Under the pieces are notes generated by a model. The model was not told the DNA's origin. It worked only from the letters and a program-made list of their open reading frames with translations, and did not search any database. A stretch of 64,000 nt of DNA from contig CM057461.1 in NCBI GenBank assembly GCA_030035585.1, positions 171,069,624-171,133,623 on the forward strand, read 5' to 3'. This stretch comes from Dugong dugon. Lineage: Eukaryota > Chordata > Mammalia > Sirenia > Dugongidae. Numbering within the stretch: position 1 is the first letter of the stretch; every line of letters starts with the position of its first letter. Positions 12,178 to 23,710 of the stretch are shown here, piece after piece. The position numbers were made by a program, and so were the translations under genes.

Positions 12178-13660
12178 GAGATTCTCTTCCTACAGAAGAT
12201 TTCTTGATTCTTAGTTTTGGGAGCTTGCTGAAGCCATCGTGGTCTGCCTCTATGTGATTTGATACTGCCTGTTATCTCCGAGCCATCAGTAAGTTATTAT
12301 ATTTATTTTATATTTGGTTACTGTGTCCTAGCTTCTTGTTTTGTTTTGTTTTCATATGCCCAAATAGGCTGGTCGTGTGAGCTAGTTTGATTATTGGCAC
12401 CTTTGAAGCTCTAACGTCCTGTCACCCGGTAGTTAGAGCTGTTACTAGGTATTTGAGCTTGGGAGTCTCTTTACTTTTCTTGTATGAATTCATCTCAGGT
12501 GTCCAGGTAGTCAGTCATCACGTGTGTGGTGCAGGCTCTCACCTGCAATCCTAGACAGGTATGGGTGATTGGTGCAGGCACAGGTATCTGGCTGCAGTAG
12601 GGGGGGTCATGCGCTAAACAAGGCAAGGGGGCTGACGGCTTCCCCTGAGTGTCTGGGAGGAAAGTGTGTCCCTGTTCCCTAGAGCACGTAGGTGGATGGG
12701 TTTTGTACCCGGACTATGAGAACTGAGTGCTGTTGGCTGTAAGGACTGGGGGGCACCACTTGTTCTTGGACCCCTGTCGCAGGTGGCTAGGTGGCGTGGG
12801 TGGAGCCACCAGTCCTCAGGCCTCTGATGTGGGTAGGTGAGGACCCTGCTTAATGGGCAGAGTAGGGTCAGATGTCATGAACCTGCCACTTCACCATATA
12901 GCTGAAACAGTTGAAGTTAGACTTCAGGTATATACCCTGTTGTACTGTGGTAATGAGGGCCTACACTGTTAAAACGGGCTCACAGAGGTTCGTGCAGGGG
13001 TGAAAGGCATTCAAAGTCCATGGACCCCTTATACCTGTGCCTAGGCAAAGGAGCTGTGTCTACCGTGAGTTTCTGGCTTGGGGAAGCTGGCAGATTATTT
13101 TTTCCCTGGTTGTTAATTTGTTTACTCTCCAAGGCCAGGTGAATGGCTCAGGGTGTGTGATGGGTCCTACTTCCTGCCCAGGGGACTTGGCAATTGCTGA
13201 AGCCGGCCCGGGACCTGGTGCAGAGTGGGGAGGGAGGGAGGTAAATGGGAGATAGGTCTTTCCCAAAGAGGGTGTTTTTTGATCCGTGGTAGGCCAGACG
13301 CATGTACTTATCTTTTGCCGATTGAGTGCTTCTTTTCACTGGTTCTGGATTCCTGAGTAGACTCTCTGCCACTGGGTCTCTCCCGATGTAGAAAATGCCT
13401 CCCAAGCACCACTGCTTGCCTCACCATACACGCGAGCTGATCCTGCCCGAAGGGTGCTGCTCCCACTGGGTCAGGTTTGGCAACTCCTCACTGCTTCTGA
13501 ACTGTCTCTCCCTCCCTCTGCCACTCAGTCTGATTCCTCAACTTTGCCTTTGGTGTTCAGGGCTCCTAGATTGTCATACATAATAGATTCACCTGTTTTC
13601 TCAGGTCTTTGTTGTAAGAGGGACCACAGGAAGCTCCACCCTCCTGGCCTTGCCTCTCTC

Positions 13661-14220
13661 TTCATTTTCTTAACAGGGGTCTTTTACGAGCAAAAGTTTG
13701 TAATTTCAATGAAGTCCAACGTACCAAGTTTTTCTTTCATGGATAGTACTTTTGGTGTTGCATCTAAAAAAAAATCATTGCCAAACCCAAGGTCACCTAA
13801 GATTTTTCTCCTTTGTTATCTTCTAAAATTTCTATAGTTTTTCATCTTATATTTAAGGGTATGATCCATTTTGAGTTAATTTTTGTGACAGAGGTAAGCT
13901 CTGGGTCTAGACTCGTTTTGTATGTGGCTGTCCAATTGCTCAGCACCATTTGTTGAAAAGACTATCCTTTCTCCATTGAATTGCCTTTGTTCCTTTGTCA
14001 AAGATCAATTGACTGTATTTGTATGGATCTATTCCTGGACTTTCTATTTTGTCTCATTGTTCTGTTTGTCTATTCCTTCACCAATTCCATGCTGTATTGA
14101 TCACCATAGATTTATGGTCAGTCTTGCAGTCTGGTAGTGTCAGTCTTCCAACTCTCTTCTTTTGCAGTATTGTGTTAGCTATTCTGGGTCTTTTGTCTTT
14201 CCATGTAAACTTCGTTGTGA
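13661..14220 (-). mobile_element. Old LINE-1, second half of the split element
   Basis: Continues the decayed ORF2 left at 5962: TTCTTAACAG, GAGCAAAAGTTTGTAATTTC and CCATTTTGAGTTAATTTTTG are minus-strand ORF2 text, with protein remnants such as TKFTWKDKRPRIANTILQKK (14078-14299 frame). Orientation and order match the first half, so this is one element split by the younger LINE-1. Confidence 0.75.
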
Positions 14221-14229
14221 AGATGGGAG

Positions 14230-16013
14230 TGATGATTTCTAAGCTTTTTACCTGCCTGCCTGTAAACTGGGAATCCTGAGCTTGTATTGTCATCTCCAAT
14301 CTCAGGCCCTAAGTTACCTGAGATTGTAAATTTTTCTCCAGATTTACATGGTTTATTACTCTTTGCCCCTGCTCCTTACCCCTTGTCAACTACTAAAAGT
14401 AAACATTTATGTCCATCCTTGTTCCAGAAAGGATTTAGGGCAGCCTTCAAAGATATATACAATATAGCATGATGAAAGACATTCAATATGGGTAAGGAAA
14501 ATGAGGCAAAGAGAAAAATATAGAGTTTATGCAGAACAAAGGTGAGTTTAACCACAAAACATAATCAGTCAAATCCTAAACACTTGGTAGAGTTGGGCTG
14601 TAAATGTGGTAAGAAAGGTGACCCTTATGGGAGGCTCAGTATCCATTACAGTGTTTTCCAAACCAATAACACAGAAATTCCTTTTTCAATGAAATACAAA
14701 TTTTTATAGAGCCCTAGAATCATCTTGAATCATAATATTACATATAACCAGGTATATGCTCCTTATATGGGCAACATTTTGTTCTGTTGTACATGGGGTT
14801 GCTATCATCAGAGCTGACTGAGTGGTAGAGAACAACAACAACAAGCTTGTTATGCTGATAGCTCTTATACAACTGTAAAATAACAAATTTATAGATAGAA
14901 TGACTAGAAAAAAAACTATAAACAATAAATTTCCATTAACAACACTAATTTAGTGTAACAAGTGATGTTTGGCTGGCATTAAATTACTGCTTGAAACGTG
15001 AATGTGAAACTCCTTAGATAAAGGTTCTTTTGAATTTTGCTTGCTTATTCTACTGGACACCGTGTGATGATTCGACTAGCCCGCCACTATTCTTGATTTG
15101 GTTAGTACAGCATTCCCTGACATCATTTGTCTTTTTTTTTTTGGCTAATAAAAGAATCGGAATATTTTAATATTATCTGGCCCCAATATTATTGTAAACA
15201 CAAATGGGAACGTGGGCCATGCAATTTCTGTCAGTATTTGGTTATAAGACAGTCATCCAAATACGAGAAGATTCTCAAAAATATTCTAAAATGTGTATTT
15301 TCATTTTGATGATCTAAAAAGGGGAAGGAAAGAAGGAAGGGAGAGAGGAAGGGAGGAAGGAAGGAAATAAAGTAGAATAAACAAGGCTTGATCACTGATT
15401 GGCCATGAAGATACAGGAGAGAGAAGAGTCAAAGAGATTTCTGAATTTGGGGTTTGGGTGACAAGGTGTGCCCTTCAATAAGGAAGAGCTATAGAAAGAG
15501 TTACAGATTTGATGGTCAAGATGGTGAGTTAGGTTTAAGGTTTGTTAAGTTTGAGATGCCTGTAGGACAGCAAGATGGAGGTGTCAAGGTTGCAGTTAGC
15601 CATATGCATGTGTGGAGTTAGGAGAGATGTCTGGGCTGGTGAGAGAAATCTGGGAATCTCCGTCATATATTGACAGTAGTTGAAGCCATACGGTGTTTGA
15701 GGTCATCACGTAGTGTAGAGTGAGAAGAAAAGTCTACCTTGGTGAGAACTCTGGGAGCACTGCATACTTAAGGGCCAGAGGAAGAGGAGCCCACAAAAGA
15801 GAATGAGGAGGACAGTTTGGGGTAGAGTGGGAAAATCAGCAGAGCTTTATATCACGGAAGCCAAAGGAAGAGAAAGTTTTCAAAAAGAAGGGAGTACTAA
15901 AGAGAGGTCAAGAAAGACAAGGCCTAAAAATAATTTTGGCAAGTAGGAGAACCTTATGAGTGCACTTTTAGTAGAGTGATTCTCCCATAATGATTCTGGT
16001 AGAAGTCATACTA

Positions 16014-16082
<69 letters not shown>

Positions 16083-17416
16083 GTAGGTGGGGGAAGTGAG
16101 GGTGGGATTGAAATGTGAGGGTGGGATTGAAATGTGACTGGGAAATGTGGAAGGGAATATAAGTCAAGAAAAGTTTTTCAAGAAGGTCAATTGTGAAGTG
16201 AAAAAGAATGCTCTATAAAACCTTTGTAAACATTTTTACATAATTTTCTTTCTTTTGAGCCTATCACTTCCATATTGTATAAGCTGGTTAGAAATTTAGG
16301 TTCTAAGGAGATCCGCTTCCCTTTGATAGGGAATTCAAAGATGTTTTTGAAAATTATGGAACTCAGTTCTGGCTGGGATGCAGTGACACTGGCACTCTCT
16401 TACACTGCATGTGAAATCATAAATTGGTATATTCCACCTAGGAAATGATTTGGTGGATATATCACGTACCTTAAAAATAACTGATTTCAAGCCTGGGGCA
16501 GGGAGAGTTCAAGATGAGTTTACTGTATTTTGTTCGGTCAGAAAATAAAGGAGTACTCAAAAAGCAATAGAGGCATATCAAAAGGACACAGGAACCAACT
16601 TGGAGGGGTTTCCACTGGCCAAACCAGGGACATTTTGGACATCAAAATAAATAGTGGCAATAATGAATTATAACACATTGAAAAAAAGCATGAGTCCATA
16701 CTGATGCTAATGAATAGAAAGAAGGAAAGAGAAAAGAATGCTATTTATTTACTTACTTGTTTTACAATAAAATGTAACTAATACAAATAGTGGAATATAA
16801 GAATAGTATTGTAACAATAATTTACTAAGGAAAGAATCTTAAATAGGATGCTTGGATGAAAGTTTTTGAGGAAAAGAATATTTACACAGATTTAAGTAGC
16901 TCCCTACAGATAAAATTCATCTGGAACTAATTTTGATGTTTAGTATAAGGAGAGAATCTAAACTGATTTCCCACCCCCACAATTGGTAGCCAGTTTTCCA
17001 TAGAAATGTGATGCACCTACTCCTTGCTTATCGATCTTGTTATCTGGCATTTCGCATTTATAACAGTAGTAAAAGATCTACTATCCAGCTATTTTGTGCA
17101 TTAACAATGTATACCTGGCAGTAATGAATGGCGAGGTGTAGGGTGAGAGTAACACTGGCTCTGATGGTTAAGGTTATGTGTCAGTTTGGCTGGGCCATGA
17201 TTCTCAGTGGTTTGGCAGTCATGTAATGATGTAGTCATCCTCCATTTTTGTTCTAATGTGGTTGTCCTCCATTTTCCCATAACACTGATTTTTGCATAAC
17301 AACCTGGTCTTTGGAACCTAACTATGTCAGTAAGTAAGGAGTGGGTGTATTAGACTCTAAGCTTTTTGAGAACATGGATTGTGTCATGTTCACAGTTTTA
17401 TCCCTAGTGCCTAACA
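14230..17416. other. Intergenic stretch, degraded repeats
   Basis: No gene seen. It contains a GGAA/GGGA-rich purine tract (15319-15367), repeat-like text at 15400-16000 (AGTTTGAGATGCCTGTAGGACA, GAGATGTCTGGGCTGG) of an old mammalian family that I do not name, the (GT)n tract, and LINE-like 3' text at 16360-16700. The frames listed here are short and show no domain. Confidence 0.6.
16016..16080. repeat. (GT)n microsatellite, about 32 units
   Basis: Uninterrupted GT dinucleotides over 65 bp. It is followed at 16096-16133 by two copies of a 19-bp unit (GTGAGGGTGGGATTGAAAT). Expected to be polymorphic. Confidence 0.98.
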
Positions 17417-17580
17417 GGAGCCCTGGTGGCACGGTGGTTAAGTGCTACAGCTGCTAACCAAAAGATAGGCAGTTTGAATCCACTAGCCGCTCCTTGGAAA
17501 CTCTATGGGGCAGTTCTGCTCTGTCCTATAGGGTTGCTAATGAGTCGAAATCGACTCAACGGCAACAGGGTTTTTTTTTT
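17417..17580 (+). repeat. Afrotherian SINE, short form
   Basis: Plus-strand copy: GGAGCCCTGGTGGCACGGTGG, a B-box-like GGCAGTTTGAATCCAC, then GAAATCGACTCAACGGCAAC and a T run. Confidence 0.94.
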
Positions 17581-17595
17581 TTGGCCTACATAGCA

Positions 17596-17802
17596 CAAAA
17601 AACCAGCTGCTGTCTAGTCGATTCCAACTCATGGTAACTCCATGTGTGTCAGAGTAGAACTGTGCTCCATAGGGTTTTCAACAGCGGATTTTTTTGAAGT
17701 AGATCACCATGCCTTTCTTCTAAGGCACCTCTGGGTGGACTCAGACCTTCAGCCTTTCAGTTAGCAGCCAAGCACGTTAACCTTTGCATCACCCAGGGAC
17801 TC
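17596..17802 (-). repeat. Afrotherian SINE, variant with CAGAAGTAGATCACC-like segment
   Basis: Minus-strand copy. CTAGTCGATTCCAACTCATGG is followed by the variant segment TGAAGTAGATCACCATGCC and ends ACCCAGGGACTC. Lies 16 bp from the opposite-strand copy before it, so the pair could form a hairpin in RNA. Confidence 0.92.
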
Positions 17803-17951
17803 TATACCTAACACAGTGCCTGTCTAAATAAGCGCTCAACAAATGTTTGTCAAATGGATGTTTCCTTTTATCTTATGCTGAGTTTCTGTATATACTAGGA
17901 TCTTCTTGACTGGGCTGTGTATTCATATGATCTGTGGATCTATTTGGAACT

Positions 17952-19700
17952 CTTTTTTTTTTTTTTTAAATTGTACTTTAGGTGAAGGTTTACAGAACAA
18001 ATACTTTCTCATTAAACAGTCAGTACACATATGTTTTATGACCTTGGTTAACAAGCCCATGACATGTCAACACGCTCCCTTCTTGGCCTTGGAGGACCTT
18101 TTATTTTTGGTGAAAATATACATAGCCAAAGATACACCATTTCAAAAATTTCTACATGTACAATTCAGTTACATTGATTACGTTCTTCTAGTTGTGCTCC
18201 TATTCTCACTTTAGATGAAGGTTTACAGATCTAAAATAGTTTCTCGTTAAACAGTACACATATTGCCCTATGACAATGGTTAAGAACCCCACTACATGTC
18301 AACACTGCCCTTACTCAAACTTGGGTTCCTTATCGCCAGCTTTCCTGTCCCCTTCTGCCTTCTAGTCCTTGTCCCTGGACTGCTGTGCCTCATTAGTCCC
18401 GTTTTGTTTTATGGGGCTGTCCAATCCCCGGCTGATCACGGTGAATCTCGGGAGTGACTTCACCACTGAGCTAAAAGGGTGTCCAGGGGCCATAGTCTCG
18501 GGGTTTCTCCAGTCTCCGTCAGGCCAGTAGATCTGGTGATTTTTGTGTGTTAAAATTTTGTTCTACATCCTTCTCCAGCTCTGTCCAGAACCGTCTGTTG
18601 TGATCTGAGTCAGAGCAGTCAGTGGTTGTAGCCAGGCACCATCTAGCTGTACTGGACTCAGTCTGGTGGAGGCCTTGGTAGCTGTGGTCCATTAGTCCTT
18701 CGGACTCATCTTTTCCTTGTATCCTATTCTCTTCATTCTCCCTTGCTACCGAAGGGGTGAGACCAGGGGAGTATCTTAGATGGCTGCTCACAGGCTTTTA
18801 AGAACCCGAGACGCTACTCACCGAGGTAGAATGTAGAACAATGTCATTATAAACTGTGTTGTGACAATTGAGCTAGATGTTCCCCGAGACCATGGTCCCC
18901 ACGGCCCTCTGCCCAGCAGTTCAGTCCCTCGGAGTTTGGATGTGTCTATGGAGCTTCTGTGACCTTTCCTTGTACAAGTTGTGCTGGCTTCCCCAGTATC
19001 ATGTACTGTCTTACCCTTCACCAAAGTTACCACTTATCTATTGTCTGTTGAGTATTTCCCCCCCACCCGTCCCATCCCTCATAACCAACAAAGATTGTTA
19101 CTTTTTGTGTGTAAACTTTTTCATGAGTTTTTACAATAGAGGTCTCATACAATATTTGTCCTTTTGTAACTGACTTATTTCACTCAGCATAATGTCCTCC
19201 AGTTTCATCCATGTTATGAGATACTTCACAGATTCATCATTGTTCTTTATCATTGCATAATCTCCATTGTGTGTATGTACCATAGTTTGTTTATCCATTC
19301 ATCTGTTGATGGGCATCTAGGTTGTTTCCATCTGTTTGCTATTGTGAACAGTACTGCCATGAACATGGGTGTGCACGTCTATTCGTGTGACAGCTCTTAT
19401 TTCTCTAGGATATATTCGTAGGAGTGGGATTGCTGGATCGTATGGTATTTCTATTTCTAGCGTTCTAAGGAAGTGCCACATCATTTTCCAAAATGGTTGT
19501 ATCATTATGCATTCCCACCAGCAGTGCATAAGAGTTCCGATCTCCCCGCAGCCTCTCCAACATTTATTATTTCCGGTGTTTTTGATTCATGTGGTGATGC
19601 CGGGGTGAGATGGTATCTCATTGTGGTTTTAATTTGCGTTTCTCTAATGGCTAGTGAACGCGAGCATTTCCTCATGTATCTGGTGGCCGCTTGAATGTCT
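17952..19700 (-). mobile_element. 5'-truncated LINE-1 with 13-bp target-site duplication
   Basis: The T run at 17952-17967 is the complement of the poly-A tail. The 3' UTR follows, then the ORF2 C-terminal region (protein remnant WKMMWHFLRTLEIEIPYDP at 19529-19317). TCTATTTGGAACT flanks it at 17939-17951 and 19701-19713, giving exact limits. An internal segment at 18094-18205 repeats 3'-UTR-like text, so the 3' UTR is duplicated or a short copy is nested there. Confidence 0.85.
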
Positions 19701-19713
19701 TCTATTTGGAACT

Positions 19714-20800
19714 TTTTTGTAGGTTTATAAAATATTTTAATATTTGTTAGGCTAATTGCAGGGGAGGACTCTTTAGTTAATCATTTTTAAGCAGATAGAG
19801 ATCTGAGCATGTTTATGAGCTGAGGAGGAAGAGCAGTTGGAAAAGGAGAGGTTGAAGACATGGTGTAGGCTCCCAGAGGAGACAGGAGTGGGTGGTGTGG
19901 TGGAGGGTCTGCGAAGGATTGAGCTGGGGAAGAAGAGGCCCCGTTTCCCAGGGATGAGGGAAGAGGCGGGCCAGGGCAGATGTGGTTGCACAGAGTGTTG
20001 TGGTGGGGTGGTTAAGTTGTTATGGGTCACACCCAATAACCTAGGCTTTTTCACCCTAACAGATAAAATTCTCTGCTGAGAATGATAACCAGGATAACAT
20101 TTTGAATTCAGCTTGCTTATTCTATTAGGTGACGTGTCTGGAATAGCAGTTGCTAGGAACCAAAGAGGAAGCCTACTATGGATCCCTAGAATGATCACTG
20201 AGGGGCACAGTTTGGGGTAGTGAATGGGATTTGTCCTAGTACCAACGTGAAGGCTTTTGGTGCTACTCCCCCAAGCTCAGAAAACAACTCAAGAAAAACT
20301 GAGTAGGGATTTGCCAAAGCTCTTCAGGAAAAGGGCTAGGAATATTTAATTAAAATAGCACCTCACTTTTGGTTTCATCCTCTTTCCCTCTTCCTCTGCC
20401 AAGCCCCACGGTTGTGGTCACTAGGTTTTGGCTTGTTTGCAGCCAACTACACAGCACTCTGAGCAGGATAAAAATGACAGATAGTGCTAGCCAGGCTAAG
20501 CAAGACACGACTTGGTGACTTTACAGCCACCAGCATTTGCAACACAAAACTAGAATAAGATTAGCTGTAGAGCTAACATCACTTAGTGATTACTCTGGGT
20601 TAGGCATCCTGCCAGTTGCTTTCCATGCATTGTGTTTAATCCTAAAAAAAAAAAAAAAATCCATGAAGTGGGTACTGTTATTAACCCCATTTGACAGAGA
20701 AGAGGTCTGAGGTCTAGAGATTAGTATTTGTCTAAAGTCATACGGCTAGTTATTGGCGGAGTCAACCAACTCTGACAGCTGAACCCTCTTTCTTAACCTG
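19714..20800. other. Intergenic stretch; MIR-like repeat at 20560-20780
   Basis: No gene recognised. The block at 20560-20780 has the MIR pattern (TACTGTTATTAACCCCATTT, then a GTCATACGGCTAG tail). The frames at 19773-20198 show no domain. Confidence 0.6.
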
Positions 20801-21560
20801 AGCTGAACGGTGGGCGCGGTAACATATTATGGTGCCTACATTTTCGAACACATACGGTAACCGCGGTCCGGGCAGCACCCATCCGGGTGCCCAGGCACGC
20901 CTGATGCTCACGCGCGCAGCTGTTCTGGCTTCCTCTAGGAAGGATGAGGCGGCCTAAGCCTGGCCAGCTCTTTGGGGACGACTCTATCTAGGCTGTACTT
21001 CTTCTGCCTGAGCATCTGATCTTAGCGTCTAGCGGGCGGGGGGGAGTGGGCGGAGCCTGCGTCCGGGAAGCGTTGCTGATGGGGGGGAGGAGGAACGGTG
21101 GGCGGAGCCTTGGGGGGGGGGAGGGAACTAGAAGCCGCATCAACCATGTAAGCAGCTTCGCTTCCTGCAGCAGCAGCCGGCGGCCCTTGTACCCCCGGAG
21201 CGCAGTGTTTCTTGCGCCTGAGCGGGGTGAAGCGGCGGCTGGGGTGGAAGGGGGCTTGCGGGGCCGGGGCGGAGGGCGCAGGTAAGGGAGGGTGTCTGGC
21301 GCGCGGCCAGCTGGAGCTGAGAGTGAGGGACGAGGCCGACTTAGGGAGCTCCGGGTCCAGAGCGGGAGGGGGAGGCTGAGGTTAAGGCGGGAACGGGGGC
21401 TCGACACCCGTGAGTTGGAGGCCTGGATGCGACCAGGACAGGGGAGGGCAGAGAATCGGTCCCTGGAGTTAGTCGGTCCCCTTGATTCCCGGACTACCCC
21501 TTGTGTGGCGAGTGGGGAGGGAAACCGGGTCGAACTGTTCTCGAAGTGGTTTCCTTGGAA
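20800..21560. promoter_or_regulatory. PIKFYVE: CpG-rich promoter of PIKFYVE
   Basis: CG-rich block with GC boxes (GGGCGG at 21034, and GTGGGCGGAGCCT in two copies near 21047 and 21099), an ETS-like CCGGGAAG near 21063 and CTTCCTGC near 21161. No TATA box. It sits directly over the exon 1 donor at 21281. In human an alternative IDH1 transcript is said to start on the opposite strand here; nothing in this sequence proves that. Confidence 0.8.
21120..21281 (+). other. PIKFYVE: PIKFYVE non-coding exon 1 (5' UTR), start approximate
   Basis: The only strong donor in the CpG block is GGCGCAG|GTAAGG with the exon ending at 21281. The upstream sequence (CAGCAGCAGCCGG, GTACCCCCGGAGCG) is GC-rich 5'-UTR-like. 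The transcription start is not visible. I infer the exon from the donor and from the first coding exon starting with an acceptor nine bases before the ATG. Confidence 0.6.
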
Positions 21561-22091
21561 ACATTTGAAGTTCCCTTGCCCGTTTCCGGTCTCCTGTGCC
21601 TGAACTTACTTTGGAGATGCATAGTCCAATTTCTCCTCGCTCTTGTACGATTCGGTCTGAATCTGTGTGTCAGAGGTGCATTGGTAGGCTGGAAAAGAAA
21701 GTTCATGAGCTACAGAAACGGTAACAACCGTGTAGTTAAAAAAAGGAATTAACACGTAATATATAAAATATATGCATAAGATTGGGGCCGTTCCATTTCA
21801 CATTGTTTCAAAGTCTCATTTAAGGAGGAGACTTGGTTTCCCAGTTAGTATTTCCCCCTTTCCTTAGAATATTCTCAGGATCTTCTCTCCTTTCCAGAGG
21901 TTATCATTCTTAAGACAGTCAAGAAATACAAAAATGTTAGAATTCTGTATAAGGCAAAGTTGTATCTGTTTATCTGGTGTGAGTATATGTTAAATTTTCT
22001 AGTATTAAGTGTATCCTGTGTTGTAGAATTTGCACCATACTGACAGGAGAGGTGGTCTCTTGGTATATTGCACCGTCTCATTTTTTAATTA

Positions 22092-22262
22092 AGGAGCCCT
22101 GGTGGCAATGGTAGCTCAGTGGTTAAGAGCTCGGCTGCTAACCAAGAGGTTGGCAGTTCTAATCCATCACCTGCTTCTTGGAAACCCTATGGAGCAGTTC
22201 TACTCTGTCCTATAGGGTGGCTATGAGTCGGAATCGACTCAGTGGCAGTGGGTTTTGGTTTT
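22092..22262 (+). repeat. Afrotherian SINE, short form (first of a tandem pair)
   Basis: In PIKFYVE intron 1. AAGGAGCCCTGGTGGCAATGG opens it and GAATCGACTCAGTGGCAGTGG closes it, directly followed by a second copy. Confidence 0.93.
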
Positions 22263-22450
22263 TGGTGGCAGTGATTAAAGCGCTCGACTGCTAACCAACG
22301 GTCAGCTGTTGGAACCCACCAGCTGCTCTGTGGGAGAAAGATTTGGCAGTCTGCTTCTGTAAAGATTACAGCCTTGAGAACCCAGTGGGACAGTTCTACC
22401 CTGTCCTATAGGGTAGCTGTGAGTCAGAATCAGCTCAGTGGCAAACAACA
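22263..22450 (+). repeat. Afrotherian SINE, form with TTCCGTAAAGATTACAGCC-type insert
   Basis: Begins TTGGTGGCAGTGATTAAAG within the tail of the previous copy and contains GAGAAAGATTTGGCAGTCTG and GTAAAGATTACAGCC, the insert that defines the long subfamily. Ends CAGCTCAGTGGC. Confidence 0.92.
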
Positions 22451-22799
22451 TTTTTGAGTTATTTGAAGGGTGTTTTCTGGCATTCCAAAACACTCCCACT
22501 CATTGGGATTCTTAAAAAAATGTTCTTAGATTCTTTGTTTGTTTTGGACAAAGATTGGACAGGTGGAGTCTCTTCTGTAAATCAAGATCACATTCCTGTG
22601 TCCTGCCTTTTTCTTCTTTCTGGAAATAGTAATATGGGTCACATTATGGTTTTCCTTTGGTGTTGCTGTTGGAACGTCTGTCAAAAACTGAACAAAAAAA
22701 ACTTTGGTGATGAAAGTTAGTGTTTATAGTATTCAGCTATCATCCATTATTAGAAAGTTTTGAACATTTAAAAAAAGTTACTTAGAAATGACTAGACTC

Positions 22800-22970
22800 A
22801 TACTAAGTCTGCAGTTCAAACCTACCCAGCAGCTCCACAGGAGAAAAAACTTAGAAATCTGCTTCCATAAAGATTACATCCTAGAAAACCCTCTTGGGGC
22901 AGTTCTACTCTGTCTTGTAGGGTTGCTATGAGTCAGAATAGACTCTGCCCATAACAACAACAGCAATAGA
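22800..22970 (+). repeat. Afrotherian SINE, long form, 5'-truncated
   Basis: Lacks the head; keeps the TTCAAACC B-box region, ATAAAGATTACATCC insert and GAGTCAGAATAGACTC tail. In PIKFYVE intron 1. Confidence 0.88.
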
Positions 22971-23222
22971 CTCATACTTGGATTTTCCGTGTGCTAAATT
23001 TTTGATGTGGAAATAGGCTTGTTTCCTTTATTTTAATAACTGATTAACCTAGTGGTGTCACTAGAGTTGGTGTCACCCAGTGCGGTAATTCATGGTGTCA
23101 CCCTCTCCTCCTATGGACGTCCTGTTGTACCAGACCATACAGAATCCTTAGTAATGATTTTTGTACTAATGTTACTTGTAAATCGTAATTCCCATATGTC
23201 ACCCCTTGTTTTCCTTTAATTA

Positions 23223-23441
23223 CCGTATTTTTACCCAAATAATATGTGGCTTGTACGTTTATTTGCCAACTGTGCCTTTTCCCCGTGAGATATTTTTGTA
23301 AGCACCACTATGCCAGTTTTTTTTTTTTACATGTTACTGTAAAAAAAAAAATTAGCATAGCACACTTATGAAAACACCTCGTGAGGGGGGAGGTTGTAGT
23401 TGGCAAATGTAGAAGGCACACGTTATTTGCATAAAATACGG
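23223..23441. mobile_element. Foldback MITE, 219 bp, TA-flanked
   Basis: The two halves are long imperfect inverted repeats. The left arm CCGTATTTTTACCCAAATAA pairs with the right arm TTATTTGCATAAAATACGG. Pairing continues inward through the TTTGCCAACT / AGTTGGCAAA block to a centre of T and A runs around 23320-23350. TA dinucleotides flank it (23221-23222, 23442-23443). It looks like a non-autonomous TA-inserting element of mariner or pogo type. Confidence 0.75.
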
Positions 23442-23710
23442 TACTATTAGATTCTCAAAAAAGTTATTGATGTAGGTTCACAGATGCTAATTACCACAAT
23501 ATTGTAGCTACAACACCAGAAAATTTGACAAAATCAGTGGCTATAAAAGCACTAGCAGCAATGAAAACAACAGCATGTGCTTGTAGCTCGTGTAGATGAA
23601 AGCACGTGATTCTAAGTGTCGTCTTAATTGGGTAATAATGACAGCTCTACCAGAGTGCATTAGAAGATTCAGAAAGTAAATTAGCATAGAGTTTTAGCCT
23701 TGTAGGTATA

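Larger units (their letters stand above)
5964..13660 (-). mobile_element. Near-full-length LINE-1, about 7.6 kb, inactive
   Basis: Minus-strand LINE-1 with 3' end at about 6069 (T run 6056-6068), ORF2 running from about 10,840 down to about 6,900, ORF1 at about 12,180-11,530, and a GC-rich 5' UTR at about 12,200-13,655. ORF2 pieces are recognisable: endonuclease start (NVNGLKAPIKR, CCLQETHL), reverse transcriptase ([27 protein letters not shown], and a decayed FADD-type motif as [12 protein letters not shown]), and C terminus ([19 protein letters not shown]). Stop codons and frameshifts break both ORFs. A TTCATTTTC duplication flanks the insert (5955-5963, 13661-13669). Confidence 0.85.

Noticed and set aside
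20988..21752. Frames of 70-139 codons in the second CpG block
   Set aside because: Composition artefacts over the PIKFYVE promoter and exon 1; low-complexity Arg/Pro/Gly-rich and not conserved in any protein I know.
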